From contig OX621266.1 of the NCBI GenBank assembly GCA_951640165.1, forward strand, positions 4,154,001 through 4,218,000: a stretch of 64,000 bases of DNA, read 5' to 3'. Origin of the DNA: Pseudoips prasinana (lineage: Eukaryota > Arthropoda > Insecta > Lepidoptera > Nolidae). The notes beneath the pieces were generated by a model. That model made no database searches. It saw nothing but the letters and a program-made list of their open reading frames with translations, and was not told the origin of the DNA. The stretch's first letter is position 1. Every line of letters starts with the position of its first letter. Below are positions 1 through 11,623 of the stretch, piece after piece. Made by a program: the position numbers and the translations under genes.

Positions 1-124
1 AACATAATTAAGCAAAAAAGTGCACAACGCCGCTAAAGATTTCATTTCAAAAATGTCAATACGATTTCATTAAATTATTTAATGACATCGGAAATAATTA
101 TTTTACCATCCTTTAGTAATGATA

Positions 125-634
125 CTAAGATAAGTTGTTAGTACTCAGTAAACAATTAGGTGAGACAACAAAGAAGTGTGATCAATTTTAAATTGTATCT
201 CGTCAAATTATTATTAACCACTTCTCTGAAAAATACTAGATTTAGAACGATTAAAAGTTTCATATAGATGAGTTTTAATATACCTGGCCTAGTGCGGGCG
301 TTGTAAAAAGTAAATAAAAATATTGGTGGCTACAGGGTTGCCAGTTTAGTGCGATATACCGCGCTGGCGGTCTACTCTCCCCCCATCTTACGAATATACT
401 ATCGATCAGGTCACATGTCCTGACGAGAGTTTAACAATTTTTACCTATCCTTAAAAAGAACACAGTGCCGCTAAAGAAGACTTCACTTCGAAAAAATCAT
501 TTGTTTTGGTAAAAAAAGTGATTCCTAATACATTGTCTACTTCTCTCAATATGTTTCGTTTACGTGTTAATGAAGCGCGTGGAAGTACTTGCGGAATAAA
601 AAGTATCCAGGTAATTAACTATCTGTGCCCCAAA
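125..634 (+). repeat. Repeat R, copy 1, running into an RTE-type tail
   Basis: This stretch is found again at 14621-15084 and 61114-61560. Positions 125-571 match 61114-61560 over 447 bp with only scattered differences, and 171-634 match 14621-15084. It contains no long reading frame. The segment after about 572 (reading 'cggaataaaaagtatcc') resembles the 3' untranslated end of RTE-type LINEs, so this is probably a short non-autonomous repeat joined to an RTE tail. The words 'cgccgctaaag' and 'ttcacttc' recur at 30-60 and 38715-38750, which suggests further fragments of the same family. Confidence 0.75.
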
Positions 635-636
635 TG

Positions 637-790
637 TATCCAAATCACTTCAGCTGTTTTTGCGTGAAATAGTAACAAACATCCATACATCCACTCCATA
701 AATTAGCATTTATAGGTAGGGGTATATAAAAAAAATCTTAAATTATAAGTTTTAATAAATACACACTCACACACAGACACCCTCCTTTTA
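637..790 (+). repeat. RTE-type LINE 3' tail, copy 1
   Basis: This sequence recurs at 6710-6864 with only small changes. It begins with an 'atcacttcagctgtttttgcg' type motif followed by 'cataca' and 'cacaca' runs, the usual look of RTE-clade LINE 3' ends in Lepidoptera. No coding sequence remains. Confidence 0.65.
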
Positions 791-1055
791 CAAAATATAC
801 GTATAACGTGACATATGCATATAACTGCCAAGTTTGAAGTTGATCAGACTAAGAAAACACGTTGTTCCATACAAACATTACCACCCATTTTCACCCCGTT
901 AGGGGTAAAATTTTCCAGAATCCTTTCTCAGTGCGCACCTACTTCACTTAAGGAATTTTTGTGCAAAATTCCATGATTCTAGACCCAGTGGTTTCAGCTG
1001 TGCGTTGATCGACCAGTCAGTCAGTTTCTGCTTTTATATATATAGATGAGTGAGT
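791..1055 (+). repeat. Second RTE-like 3' tail
   Basis: The segment contains 'gaccagtcagtcagtttc' followed by 'tttatatatatagatg', the common ending of insect RTE-type LINE 3' untranslated regions. No second copy is seen in the window, so the assignment rests on general resemblance. Confidence 0.4.
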
Positions 1056-2105
1056 GATGAATTTTTAAAATAACGTATTGAACTTCTGACAGAAATAGGA
1101 GGCCAAAGGTTGGGGTGATACACGTGCTCTTTTGGATTTAGATCTGTTACTTTGTCATCCATCTCAGATGTCATTCGGATTCAAGCACTCAGTCCAATCT
1201 ACACATACTGTCTGTATCCTTGATTTCCTACATTTTCCTCCGACCCCATTCAATGTTCGGACAGTTTGCTTTGAGGAAATCTTAATGAAATTCGTGATTG
1301 CCGTAGGCCATCTTTACACAAGTACCTTTTAAATTCTTGACGATTTTCCTCTAGTAATAGATGTGTTTCACATTTATAATTACTTATTTGGCGTTTACAG
1401 TCAATGTATATAGCCTCAATGGTCCTGATTAATTCGTTTTATTCCACATTACCTACTTGTTGGTCGGTAAACATTTTAACTTGTGATTAAATATATATCC
1501 TATGATACTCATAAATAACGTGGCTTATTATTGGTAAAAGTGTTCAAAATTGGTTCAGTAGATCTAAAAATTACCCCCCTACAACCTCACCAACTCTCAA
1601 TTTTTACGTCTCCATAATGTTATATTCTCTTGTTAACATTATATTGAATATGATCCTACAGTATCTAAAGTGAGTCCGTAGGCAGCCATTCGGATCCACC
1701 CAACAGTAGGACCTTAGGATATAAGACATGCGGCTAGAACGTTACGCCTTGTGAGTTTAGAGACTATTTTATGTAAATACCATTCCGCAACATAAGCAGC
1801 TATTCAAACGTTATTAATTTGGCATTTCCAATAGATATAAGAGTACCAGAGAGTCCCAGATTAATTGTTGCTGATAAGTAAACATTATCTGAGAAGCTAA
1901 TTCTGTTGCCGTGATGATATCTTTTGTCTCCCCCAACACATATTGGTGTCCATCCGTTTTCCGGACTATATGTTTAGATTTACTGTCATTATATTTTCTG
2001 TTTGACTTTTGCTTAGATTTACTGTCATTATATTCTTCATACATGTTTGCCTGTTTATGGTAGTCAATTTTATTTTTTTATTATTTATCTGTTCTTTTGT
2101 TATAG
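1056..2105. other. No recognisable gene; probable intron upstream of a zinc-finger exon
   Basis: I see no supported gene or repeat here. The last 60 bases form a T-rich tract ending in 'tgttatag', a plausible 3' splice site for the exon that follows, so the right-hand part may be intron. Confidence 0.5.
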
Positions 2106-2913
2106 AAGTACCTGTTGTCAACACATCAAGCCAGGATACGACGATGAAAATCTCTAACTATGAACCAGAAATTTTTAAAGTAGCAGTAAAACTAAGTACA
2201 TCTCTTGCTAAAATAAAACCTGCTGTAAGTGAAATTTGCAAGGACGATTCGGAGATAAAATTGGATTCCAAAGTAGTGAAGGCTAATAAAATTGAGCCAA
2301 AACTGTCATCTCTCTATAGTGAATACGGCAATCTGAATTGTTATGTTGCGTGTACACGTCTGACCAAACGCGAGTTAGATCAGAACTTCTGCAATGATTA
2401 CCATAAAATGCAATTTATATGTGACATATGTCATTTAGGATTTAATTATATAAATAGTTTGGTAGCACACATCCGTTCTCATACTGACGATAAACTTTTT
2501 AAGTGTAATGTTTGTCAGATTCAGTTTAAGTTCAAGAGTCAGATGGAGAATAATATGGTGACACACGCTATAATAGGCCATTTAAATGTCTTATATGTCT
2601 AAATAGTTTTAAGACGAAATATGCGTTGGCTAAACATAAAGCGATTCACACTGGAAAAAAACGTTTTGAATGTAATACTTGTCAGAGAAGCTTTAACGCT
2701 AGGGGTCACTTGGTGAAACACATTCGCACTCACACGGGTGAAAAACCTTATAGATGCGGTTTCTGTGAAAGAAGTTTCAATAAAATCGGTGACTTGAACC
2801 ACCACATTCGTGTACACTTAGATATAAAACGTTATAACTGTCAATTGTGTCCTACTAGTTTCCGCGATGCTTATATGTTGAAAAATCATATTTTCATAAG
2901 ACATATAATGTGA
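2106..2913 (+). pseudogene. C2H2 zinc-finger protein, last exon, frameshifted
   Basis: This encodes a probable DNA-binding nuclear protein of the C2H2 class. After about 95 residues without a recognised domain, six finger units follow: C-x2-C...H-x3-H units starting near FICDIC and FKCNVC, then FKCLIC, FECNTC, YRCGFC and YNCQLC, joined by HTGKK and HTGEK type linkers. The second finger has lost a histidine (MENNMVTH). A one-base frameshift near 2573-2577 separates the first two fingers from the last four: frame 1 stops at 2600-2602, while the other frame reads RPFKCLIC straight across. The exon start at 2106 is inferred from a T-rich tract ending in 'tatag'. TGA stops at 2911-2913. Earlier exons are not found. 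It may be a decayed paralogue, or the frameshift could be an assembly error. Confidence 0.75.
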
Positions 2914-2938
2914 AGTGTGTTTTTCTAGTTTCAGTGTA

Positions 2939-3148
2939 AGGCCTGGTGGTAAAGACAACTCCCCCACTAGGGTATCTAATCCCTGTGTCACGTGGTACTT
3001 TACAAACATGTAATAGGCGGACTCAAATAATATTCAGACTCAGAACAACTATTAATGAGTCTCACGAATAGTTGTCCGGCGCGGGACTCGAACCCGTGAC
3101 ACGAAGCGGCGAGGCGAATGTCTAGGCCGCTGCGCCATACGTGCAGTC
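2939..3148 (-). repeat. tRNA-derived SINE, family S2, copy 1
   Basis: On the minus strand the head reads like a tRNA gene: an A-box-like 'tggcgcagcgg' and a B-box 'ggttcgagtcc' are present, followed by a non-tRNA body with 'gacaactattcgtgag'. The same head occurs at 28445-28562, 36638-36755 and 42050-42512. The long body and multiple copies identify a SINE rather than a working tRNA gene. Confidence 0.8.
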
Positions 3149-3419
3149 CTTTTTGATGATTGTAAATTATTTGAAGCAGTAAAGTGTACCTATTATTTAA
3201 AAAATAATATAATACATATTTTACCTTATTTGCCGTTGAGTGTTCGTGTAAAAAGGGAAAATAAATAATACAGGTATTTTCTTATTCCACGTCAAGGTTA
3301 TAACTGACACGTGTTAAGGCTTAAAATCGTTCGAACGTCCTTCAAAATCTAAAATCAATCCTCATTTGTTTCGGTAAGAATATTCGTATATTTGATTATA
3401 GAAGAGCGAAAACTCATAA

Positions 3420-3915
3420 CACAGGCATATATTCTTCATCATCATGTAAAGAAAGAGTATTTCTTTAATTAAACCTTAGGTGCATGGCATAGATAAAGAA
3501 ATATATTATTTTCTTTTCTTTATCATGTCATGTCAAATTATACTGTCATGTGTAAAATTGTATTACAATAGAAAATAACGCATTCTAAATCATAAACGTT
3601 AAATGTCTAATATAACTATATTTTATACCTATTCATAGGACATCGTTGGCATTTAAAATAAAACAATGCGTTGCTTTCTTTCCAAAAGAAACGACATTTA
3701 ACGTTTATTATTTAGAATGCGTTATTTTCTATTTTAATACAATTTTACACATGACGGGTTTTCGAAGAGGAATGGGATGCACGGATCAGGTCTTTTCTCT
3801 ACAAAGCATAGTAGAGAAGTTTTTGGGCAAAAGCCAAAAGGTCTACTGTGCCTTCGTAGACTTAGAAAAGGCCTACGAAAGAGTGTTGAGGAATGAGCTA
3901 TGGTCGGTAAAGACT
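3420..3915 (+). mobile_element. Fold-back element, copy 1
   Basis: It matches 63434-63929 almost base for base at a constant offset of 60014. Inside are two 63-bp arms, 3545-3607 and 3693-3755, which are inverted repeats with one mismatch and an 85-bp loop, so the single strand would fold into a long hairpin. Beyond the right arm lies a fragment of LINE reverse transcriptase. The family is not recognised; it may be a rearranged RTE-type LINE or a fold-back transposon that captured one. Confidence 0.7.
3751..3915 (+). pseudogene. RTE-type reverse transcriptase fragment
   Basis: The frame encodes about 50 residues matching the centre of a LINE reverse transcriptase: GFRRGMGCTDQVFSL, then a FVDLEKAYERV block that corresponds to the region carrying the first catalytic aspartate. 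The YxDD box and everything downstream are absent. An identical fragment is at 63765-63929. It is a short decayed piece with no independent function. Confidence 0.7.
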
Positions 3916-3992
3916 CTGCCACTCCTGCTGACCTTTGCTTAAAATCTGGATTTTAAGCAAAGGAACTGGACTGGTTGATTCATAACGACATC

Positions 3993-5892
3993 ATGATCGT
4001 GAGCCTGTGCATTAATTGTGGAATAGCAACGGATCGCTGCAACACAATAGGAAGGCGTAGATTGGAAAATGAAGTTATACTTTCAGGAATGGAACAGGAA
4101 TGGCTCCCGCCTCGAAAAGGTTAGTATCTGATATTTATGTAAACAGTGTAATCGCCTATGTTCAGTTGCGTGTTGATGGTTGTATTTTGAATAATATGAA
4201 ACCAAAATGTGCATATTGATATTCGAAGATATATTACACCACTAATACCTACCAGCCTTTCCTGCACTACACTAATACAGACAGAACCTGTTAATTACAA
4301 CCTATCAATTCCATCTCTCAGAGAGGAGAATGGTGTCCCTGCAGTGGAATCAGAATAAAGCTACTTATATTTAACCAATTGTGCTTCTTAGATAATAGTA
4401 ATAGTCAAATAATAATTGTTTGCTTCTTCAGGTTAATGAAAATGACTTTATTTGCCGAGCCTGCTGGAATAATGCCAATGCTGTATCTTGTGATAGAAAT
4501 ATACCACAAAAGAGTGAACAGACATACACATGACACCAACAAGTGTGTATTCATTGTGGACATTTGCTTCTGAGAAGAGATTGTTGCCACCAACTTAAGA
4601 CTGGTACAGTGTAAGAATGCAGAATACACAAAGTTATAAAAGAATGGATCCTACCAGACACGGTTAGTATATTAATCTTATTTATGGTTTTTAATAGCAT
4701 ACTTTAGTTTTGACTGCCATCATGGTCTATTGTTTAGGCCATAGTTTTATTGGATTTGTCCATTCATAATCTCAGTAGCAGGAGAATCTAGAAATGTGCC
4801 TGGTAAGTGGCAATAGGCTCACCCTTGTTATGTAGAACTTAAACATAGATGGCAAGATGTGGGTGTAAAGTTACACCTGTGCTTTCAGGGACATAATCTT
4901 GTGTCTATGTTAGTATAACAATACTTTAGCTTTGTTTTGATAATAAGGGCATAAAAATGTTTTATGGTATGTATAATCATTTAAGTGAATAAGAAAGATG
5001 GTTTGATAATTATCAAGCTCCTACATCAGCATTACGCATTCACAAGATTTCTTTAGATCAATCTTTCAAATTGGGCAATAACACATCACATATCATAGGT
5101 GCCACTGGTTAATATGTAGATAAATTATTTTCAGGTGGGTGCTTCAAGCGCTGTATGTCATTCTTGTTGGGTGCGAGCCATTAGAGCATCTCAGCATTTC
5201 AGTACAGGGCTGTCAATATCTCGTGCATGTTCATCAGCTGTTGATGAGCCAGATAGTGAGGACATTCCTCATGTAGAAGAACCTTCAACAAGGCTAGAAA
5301 CTAATTCTGCACCAAGGGCACCAACTGTTGTACCTCTTATTGTTTTACCTGACTACTTTAGAGCTGTGGCAACTGAAAGTTGATGTTTTGTGGAAGGATG
5401 TCGCAGACATGAAAGAAACACAGTAACAGTTAAAATTATAATTCTAAGCAATTGATGTAGATACAAATAATGTTGGCGAATTTCCTGAACTAACACATAC
5501 AAGCACATACCAAATTAAACAGGCCCATTTTTAATATGGGGAGCATGTGAGAGAAAATGGCTTATATATCATAGAAGTATGTAGAGAGGTGGACGGTAAC
5601 CTACAGCAAGAGCTGTCGACATCAGGCTCAACTTGGATGTTATTGTATTTTAAGTTAATTATAAGTTGATTAGTAGTATTTCGTTTACATCCTAGTTGAC
5701 ACTTCACTTAGTGGAAGGAATGCTAATATTCAAAACTATTGCACATGTATCATTGGAAAAAGAATGGTTGGTTGCTGTGCCCACACCATGAGCATAATAT
5801 GGTATCTTGGTTGGGCATGGCACAATGGTAGTCAATTGCCTCCTGCACAATTTTTCGATACAGTGTTATTAAATTATGATATGAAGAAGTAG
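3993..5892 (+). pseudogene. Transposase-derived gene with Cys-rich modules and a SWIM-like C-terminus, decayed
   Basis: Three exons can be read. Exon 1 (3993-4119) has CINCG and a closing WLPPRK, then a GTTAGT donor. Exon 2 (4432-4662, after 'cttcttcag') has ICRACW, then CIHCG...RRDCC and a closing WILPD, then GTTAGT. Exon 3 starts at 5135 after 'ttttcag' with VCHSCW and continues into LPDYFRAV and CFVEGCRRHER. Further on, about 5510-5640 reads like a KQA..GEHVRENG...CREVDGNL block. The end, 5740-5892, holds CTC(x9)CAH, fitting the SWIM zinc motif C-x-C-x(n)-C-x-H, then a stop and AATAAA at 5896. The arrangement resembles insect transposon genes with a DDE domain between the zinc modules and the SWIM-like tail, but that core is missing. 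Exon 2 has two in-frame stops and TGA interrupts near 5381. The parent superfamily is uncertain. Confidence 0.6.
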
Positions 5893-6709
5893 ATTAATAA
5901 AACCATTACTCACAATTTTGTGTTTTTATTTTAAAATATTATTATTGCTATTTCAGAGAACTGTTATCTGAGATTTTATCAAATAAGTACTAAACAAATA
6001 AATAATAATAAATGAATGAATATTTTTGTTCCAATAAAATAAAATAAAGAATTTTGGAACAACAAACCCAATGCCATCTGAACCCAAACTAGGTAGAGCA
6101 TGTACTATGGCAACCAGCTAACTGATAAAGATACCTGCTTATGTTTCTAAATGCAAATATAAATAAATTACACACAGATACTGAACAAATAACCTAGCTT
6201 ATTACACAAAACATTTGTCCTGGTTGCGGACCTACAAGACCAACAGTAACAGTAGTTACAATAATAACAAATGCAAGCCAGTCGTGTTTTAAGCGGGCCT
6301 TGTCTAATAAATGTAGTTATCAGTAAGATCAATCATATAAATCTGAAGTCACACAGTAAGCGCTTTTTATGTAGAAACATACTTACTTATGTAGTGCATG
6401 TGCGTTCCAGATTGATAAATATAGCTAACAATGTATCAAAAATATCATTTGGGTAATTAAATAACACTATCGAGTTATTTAAATACAAAAATATATTAGA
6501 GAAATGTCCAAATCGGTAAAAGCAGGCATTTACTGTTAGGTTAAATATAACCTAAAAATTAACAGTAAAGGTCTGTTTTTAGCTATTTGGCCATTGCTGG
6601 GAGACGTGAAAATTGGGCTAGTGAAATCTTTCAAGATGCTCTAATTTATGGCCAAATTCCAGCTCTGTAACGCCAGGCCTGAGTTTCTATGGAGTTTGGG
6701 TTTCTCCTT
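5893..6709. other. No recognised gene
   Basis: AT-rich sequence with only short chance frames. The first part is the 3' flank of the transposase-derived pseudogene and contains its polyadenylation signal. Nothing else is supported. Confidence 0.5.
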
Positions 6710-6864
6710 TATCCAAATCACTTCAGCTGTTTTTGCGTGAAATAGTAACAAACATCCATACATCCACTCCATAAATTAGCATTTATAGGTACGGGTATAT
6801 AAAAAAAAATCTTAAATTATAAGTTTTAATAGATACACACTCACACACAAACACCCTCCTTTTA
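6710..6864 (+). repeat. RTE-type LINE 3' tail, copy 2
   Basis: Nearly identical to 637-790, including the A-run after 'gggtatat' and the closing 'cacaca' and 'accctcctttta'. It is a solo tail with no coding part attached. Confidence 0.65.
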
Positions 6865-8078
6865 GCGTCGGGTTACAAATAATGATAATAATAATCAATA
6901 CACATAGATATGAGAAAGATTATCATTTCTATGTGTGATCCTTTGATAGGATCACAAAAAGAGCAACCCTACGCTTTTTCACAATAAATAATTTTTTTTA
7001 TTAAATTTTTGATTTTCTATAAAAACGTATTATTTTAGTTATTTGTAACAATTACTTTTTAACCAAATTTACATTTTAACTATACTCAAGAACTCACCAC
7101 ATCATGGATTGTACGGTAGGTAATAAAAAAATGACATCCTAAAAAATTAAATTTACTGATTCAAATTGATATGAATGAATTAAACTCGTAACCTTTCAAG
7201 GTTAGGCCCATCAAGTTGGCTCAGACAGAGATAATACTTACGTTTTACGTGGCTAAATCCGTCATGGATACCCGTCGCTCGATCATAGTAACAGGTGAAG
7301 GGTTCCGTAGCAGCAAGTATTTGAGTTGATTGAATGGAAAGTAAATTGCGGTTTATGATTTATGACGTACTAAAAAAACTACTTACTGGATTGCGTTCAT
7401 AACAATTTTCGGTGGAAGTTTGCATGGTATATATTTTTTAATTTTATCATTCTCTTATTTTAGAAATTACAGGGGGAGGGGGGGCCACATTTTACCACTT
7501 TGGAAGTGACCGTCGCGCAAATTATTCGGTTTGGAAAAAAAAATTGAAACATAGATACTCCACATGTTACAGTGCGATGTTTGATGAAAAAAAAAATGAG
7601 TTTCAGTTCTTAAGTATGGGTAGAACCCCCAAACTTTATTGCTTTTTTTTTCAATTTTTGTGTGAAAATTTTAATACGGCTCACAGAATACATCTACTTA
7701 CCAAGTGTCAACAGGTTTTTCTTATGACGACCTCGTAATAAATCCACAGTCATCGATATTTGTTGGATTATAATAAATTAGAGCTAAAAATCGATATTAA
7801 TTACGCCAAATCAGAGTTATTTTTTGATAAAAATACAAATACCTTATTTCTTATTTTGGACAGAGAAATATCCTAAATCAAATATATAAGCCTCTTGGTA
7901 CTTAGTAAATTTTTGCAGTCAAACTGTTTTGGTGCGAGCGATCATTTTCGACTTTAGACACACGGTAGATCGCTCGCGAAGACATCGGTCCGTATATTTT
8001 TGTTTAAAAATACCTCGTCCTAATGATTCTTAATACAGGAAAGGACATTAGAATCGTTTTGATAAAGCTAATCGAGCG
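6865..8078. other. No recognised gene; left flank of the copia half
   Basis: AT-rich, with a short G-run near 7473-7484 and several T-runs. I find no coding, RNA or repeat feature. The last five bases of the next feature's flank (8079-8083, aaatc) are one copy of the copia target-site duplication. Confidence 0.5.
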
Positions 8079-8083
8079 AAATC

Positions 8084-8261
8084 TGATAAAATGAATAACA
8101 CTTGGAAATATACTGAGATTAATATTTAATTAATAAACTTAACAGAGAGCACATTGACACAGTATAATGACAACGAGTGAGAGAGAGCTTAAACCAAACG
8201 CAACACAACACAGCAGTGCAGTTTGCTCTGTAGAAAACGTTAGGCGTCCATATATCCAACA
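8084..8261 (-). repeat. Copia 3' LTR
   Basis: The LTR is 178 bp, beginning TGTTGGATAT and ending TTTTATCA in element orientation. It matches the 5' LTR at 58255-58432 in length and in all but one base that I can see (g here, a there, after 'tgcact'). The pol frame ends inside it at 8240. Confidence 0.9.
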
Positions 8262-10450
8262 GGCTCCCCTGGACGCGAACGTTTTTTAAATAAGCCCATT
8301 GACGCAGCAAATTCTTCATGCTTCGGTTTATGAAGCCCCTTCGTCATAGCGTCGGCGATCATGTCTCGGGTGCAGCAGTACCTCACAGCTATTTGATTTG
8401 CAGCAATCTTCTCACGTACGAAATGAAATCGCACATCTATGTGCTTGCTACGTGCGTGATATATGGAGTTTTCTGAGAGGCTAATTGCACTTTGATTATC
8501 GCAATATACAATTGTGGGTATACCTTTCAGATTAGGCCAGAACTCCTCTTCCATCTGCTTTAACCAGAGTGCTTCCTGAATTGTAGAAGATAAGGACATA
8601 TACTCTGCCTCAGTGCTGGACAATGCAATGGTTTGCTGTTTTTTTGAATTCCAGCTAATAGCAGCGCCCTGAAACATAAAAATGTATCCTGTGCAGGATC
8701 TTCGATCGTCTGTGTCATTAGCCCAGTCTGCATCACAATAACCAATTAAATTCTTCTCCATGTTTCTTTTATAGGTCAGTTTCATGTCCAATGTACTTTT
8801 CAGGTACCTTAACACTCTTTTTACAGCTGACCAGTGTTCAGTTGTAGGCTGATTGCTATATCTACTCAAATGATTGACAATATAAGTTATGTCAGGTCTG
8901 GTCCCCTGAGACAAATACAACAGGCAACCAATCACTTCTTGATATGGTATATTTTTCAAAATAACATCTTGATTTTCAGCCTTCCTTAGCTTCTGATTTG
9001 CATCACAAGGTGTACATACAGGTTTACAATCCTGCATACCAAAACGAGTAAGTATCATTTCAATGTATAATGATTGATCAATAGAAATCTCATCTTCTTT
9101 TCCAGGTTCAACATTTTCTTCGAATAAAGGTATGTTTATTTTATTTATTGAATTTTTTTCTTGAGTTATATTTTCATTTTTATTATTACTACTTTTACTC
9201 TCTTGTCCACTAATTTCTATGTCTTTTTCAGGTACATCATCTACTTTGTTTCTGTGTATTGCAGCTTCCAGAAATATGACATCTCGACTCACCACTACAT
9301 TCTTTGTTGCAGGATCTATGAATCTATATCCCTTAGTACAATCACTGTATCCAACAAAAATCAATTTCCGTGATTTCACATCAAGTTTCTTCCTATTTTC
9401 TTTGGGAATATGAACCATGGCATTACATCCAAAAATCTTCATATGATTTAAATTGGGTTTTTGTCCAGTCCATACCTCATGTGGTGTCATGTCATTGAGA
9501 GCTTCAGTTGGTGAACGATTTACAATATATGCAGCCGTGACAACAGCTTCAGCCCAGAATACATCCTGTAAATTAGCATTTAACATCAAGCATTTGGCTC
9601 TCTCTATTAGTGTTCTATTCATCCTCTCACTGAGGCCATTCTGTTGAGGGGTATAGGGACTGGATGTCTGATGCAAAATACCATGCATTTTCAGATATGT
9701 GTCAAACTTCTTATTTTTATATTCTGTGCCATTATCTGTTCTTATAACTTTTATTTTTTTGTTTAGCTCATTCTCAACTCGGTTTTTAAATTCCAGAAAT
9801 TTATCAAATACTTCACTCTTGGTTTTGATAAAATATACATGTACCCTTCTTGAAAAATCATCGATGAAAGTGACTAAATATCGAGTACCTCCAATTGACA
9901 TGTGATTCATTGGCCCACACACATCACTATGTATAAGTTCTAGTAATCCAGTTGCACGGGAACCATCTCGAGGAAATGATTGCCTTGTCTGCTTGCCTTC
10001 AAGACATGTTATACATATACATTTGTTCATTTTTTGTGACAATGTCACTCCTTCAGCACAGTTTGGCAATTTATTAATGTCGGTGAAGTTTAAGTGACCC
10101 ATCCTTTGATGCCACAGATAAACATCATCATCTGTCTTGGCTTTCATGGCATACATTTCTTTATCCTTCAAAAAATCTAACTGGTAGGTATTATTAACCA
10201 GTTTTGCTTTTGCCAATAATTTATTATCACACTTATATATCTGACATCCATTTTCATCAAACATAACTTTACATCCACTTTTTATAATTTTTCCAACAGA
10301 CAATAAATTTGTTTTGAGTTCTGGTACATATAAAACTTCTCTCACCTGTATAGTTTCTGTGCTGCTATCTGCAGCAATTGTTTTTATTAATACATTGCCA
10401 CATCCTTCAACCTTTAATGAATTGTTATCTGCAATTCTGATGCTCGGCAC
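8240..10450 (-). pseudogene. Ty1/copia Pol, internally deleted
   Basis: The polyprotein would supply integrase, reverse transcriptase and RNase H for replication. In order it shows a GAG-pre-integrase zinc region (WHQRMGH...C..C), the integrase core with HSDVCGP, FIDDFSR, TDNGTEY and PQQNG...E (a D-D-E set), the copia integrase C-terminal part (FGC, FVGY...G), then a jump to the late reverse transcriptase segment (YLSQGTRPDITY) and RNase H (CDADWA, SSTEAEY, CDNQSA). The main reverse transcriptase block with its YxDD box is missing between roughly residues 460 and 480, so the copy is dead despite an open frame. The N-terminus before PSIRIADN is foreign sequence read through from the neighbouring LINE; the true element resumes at 60431 on the other strand. 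Confidence 0.9.
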
Positions 10451-10519
10451 AGGTGGAGGTAAACATACAGGTGTGGTGGAGGAGGATAGCAACTACTGAG
10501 ACAAGCATAATTACACCTT

Positions 10520-10623
10520 GCGTCAGCTGTCATCTGCCATACGTAATCTGTCATACGTCATCTATCATACGTCAACTGTCAAACATCATCTGTGATACGT
10601 CAACTGTCATACGTCATCCGAAT
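10520..10623 (+). repeat. About 15-bp tandem repeat in the LINE 5' region
   Basis: Roughly seven imperfect copies of a unit like TCATACGTCAACTGT lie directly upstream of ORF1. Tandem monomers in the 5' untranslated region act as promoter modules in some LINEs; a promoter role here is inference. Confidence 0.6.
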
Positions 10624-10714
10624 CAAACCTTTGCCTTGGGGTGGCCAGCAACAGGGAGATTGTGCCATTTATACCAATTTATTTGACTAACGTCAACTAA
10701 CAAATTATAATACG

Positions 10715-11623
10715 ATGTCTCTTTCTCGTACACCCCCGAAAGGAGTTTCTAAGTCTGCGTTTTCTACGGCTCATCATGCTTCCGACTCGGCGCTTTATAC
10801 CCAAGAAAGACAAGATTTCGCAGATCTTAATGTTACTAGAAGAAATAAGCGCAGAAAGGGCAACTCACCGGACACCACTGATGTCACATTATGCGACTTA
10901 ATGAAGAGGATGGACGAAATCAAAAACCAACAAGATGCGAAATTCACTTCCCTGGAGTCATCTATAACAACCCTTACAAACCAGTACACCGAAATAAAAG
11001 CGACAATGATGTTACTGTCAGCTAATTACGATGATGTTCTTAGTGACCTAAAAAAAGTTCAACAGGAAAATAATTTTCTCAAAAATCACACTAAAAATTT
11101 AGAAAAGAAGCTGGAGCAGTTTGAGAAAAATGCACGTTCTACCTCGATTGAGTTTAGAAATATCACAATGTTGGATTTCGAAACTAAGGAAAATCTAGTC
11201 GAACTGACAAAGAAAATTGGTGCAGTTATCAATGTCCCCATTCAAGAATCAGATATTCGGGATGTATCCCAAATGAAAATAAAAGACAAATCTACCGGCC
11301 CTATTATCGTGGATTTTACCTCCACTTTAAAACGGGAAAAATTCTTAAGTGCCACTAGAGCATATAATAAGAATAACCACGAAAAGCGCCTTAGTACTAC
11401 TAGTATAAATATGGCTGGCCCCACTAAACCCATATATGTGGCAGAATCTCTTACTGCTTTGGCTAGACGCCTATTCTATTTAGCAAGAGTCTTTGCTAAG
11501 GATTACAAATATGAACACTGCTGGACATCTTTTGGCAAAGTATATGTAAGGCGAAATGCCAATGAGCCACGAATTCATTTGGGGTCTGAAGAGGATATTG
11601 AAAAACTTAAAAGAAGTATTTGA
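10715..11623 (+). CDS. LINE ORF1 protein with coiled coil
   Basis: The 302-residue frame is intact from ATG to TGA. Residues of about 65-140 are rich in heptad-like leucine, lysine and glutamate, predicting a coiled coil for self-association. The C-terminal third has a compact basic region with RRLFYLARVF and WTSFGKVYVRRN. This layout is found in ORF1 proteins of several insect LINEs that package their RNA, and the C-terminal part recalls the FP-type domain some of them share; I cannot test that here. No CCHC knuckle is seen, unlike the LINE ORF1 at 50126-51190. The ORF1 frame is open although the ORF2 partner is broken. Confidence 0.75.
   Translation: MSLSRTPPKGVSKSAFSTAHHASDSALYTQERQDFADLNVTRRNKRRKGNSPDTTDVTLCDLMKRMDEIKNQQDAKFTSLESSITTLTNQYTEIKATMMLLSANYDDVLSDLKKVQQENNFLKNHTKNLEKKLEQFEKNARSTSIEFRNITMLDFETKENLVELTKKIGAVINVPIQESDIRDVSQMKIKDKSTGPIIVDFTSTLKREKFLSATRAYNKNNHEKRLSTTSINMAGPTKPIYVAESLTALARRLFYLARVFAKDYKYEHCWTSFGKVYVRRNANEPRIHLGSEEDIEKLKRSI

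Larger units (their letters stand above)
8079..10450 (-). mobile_element. 3' half of a Ty1/copia retrotransposon
   Basis: The half contains pol from just after the protease to the RNase H end, a purine-rich tract (aggggagcc) and the 3' LTR. The flank at 8079-8083 is aaatc, which reads gattt in element orientation and equals the 5 bases before the 5' LTR at 58255. The break at about 10450 lies within pol; its partner, with 5' LTR and gag, is at 58250-60431 on the opposite strand. The two look like one insertion separated by an inversion. Confidence 0.85.
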
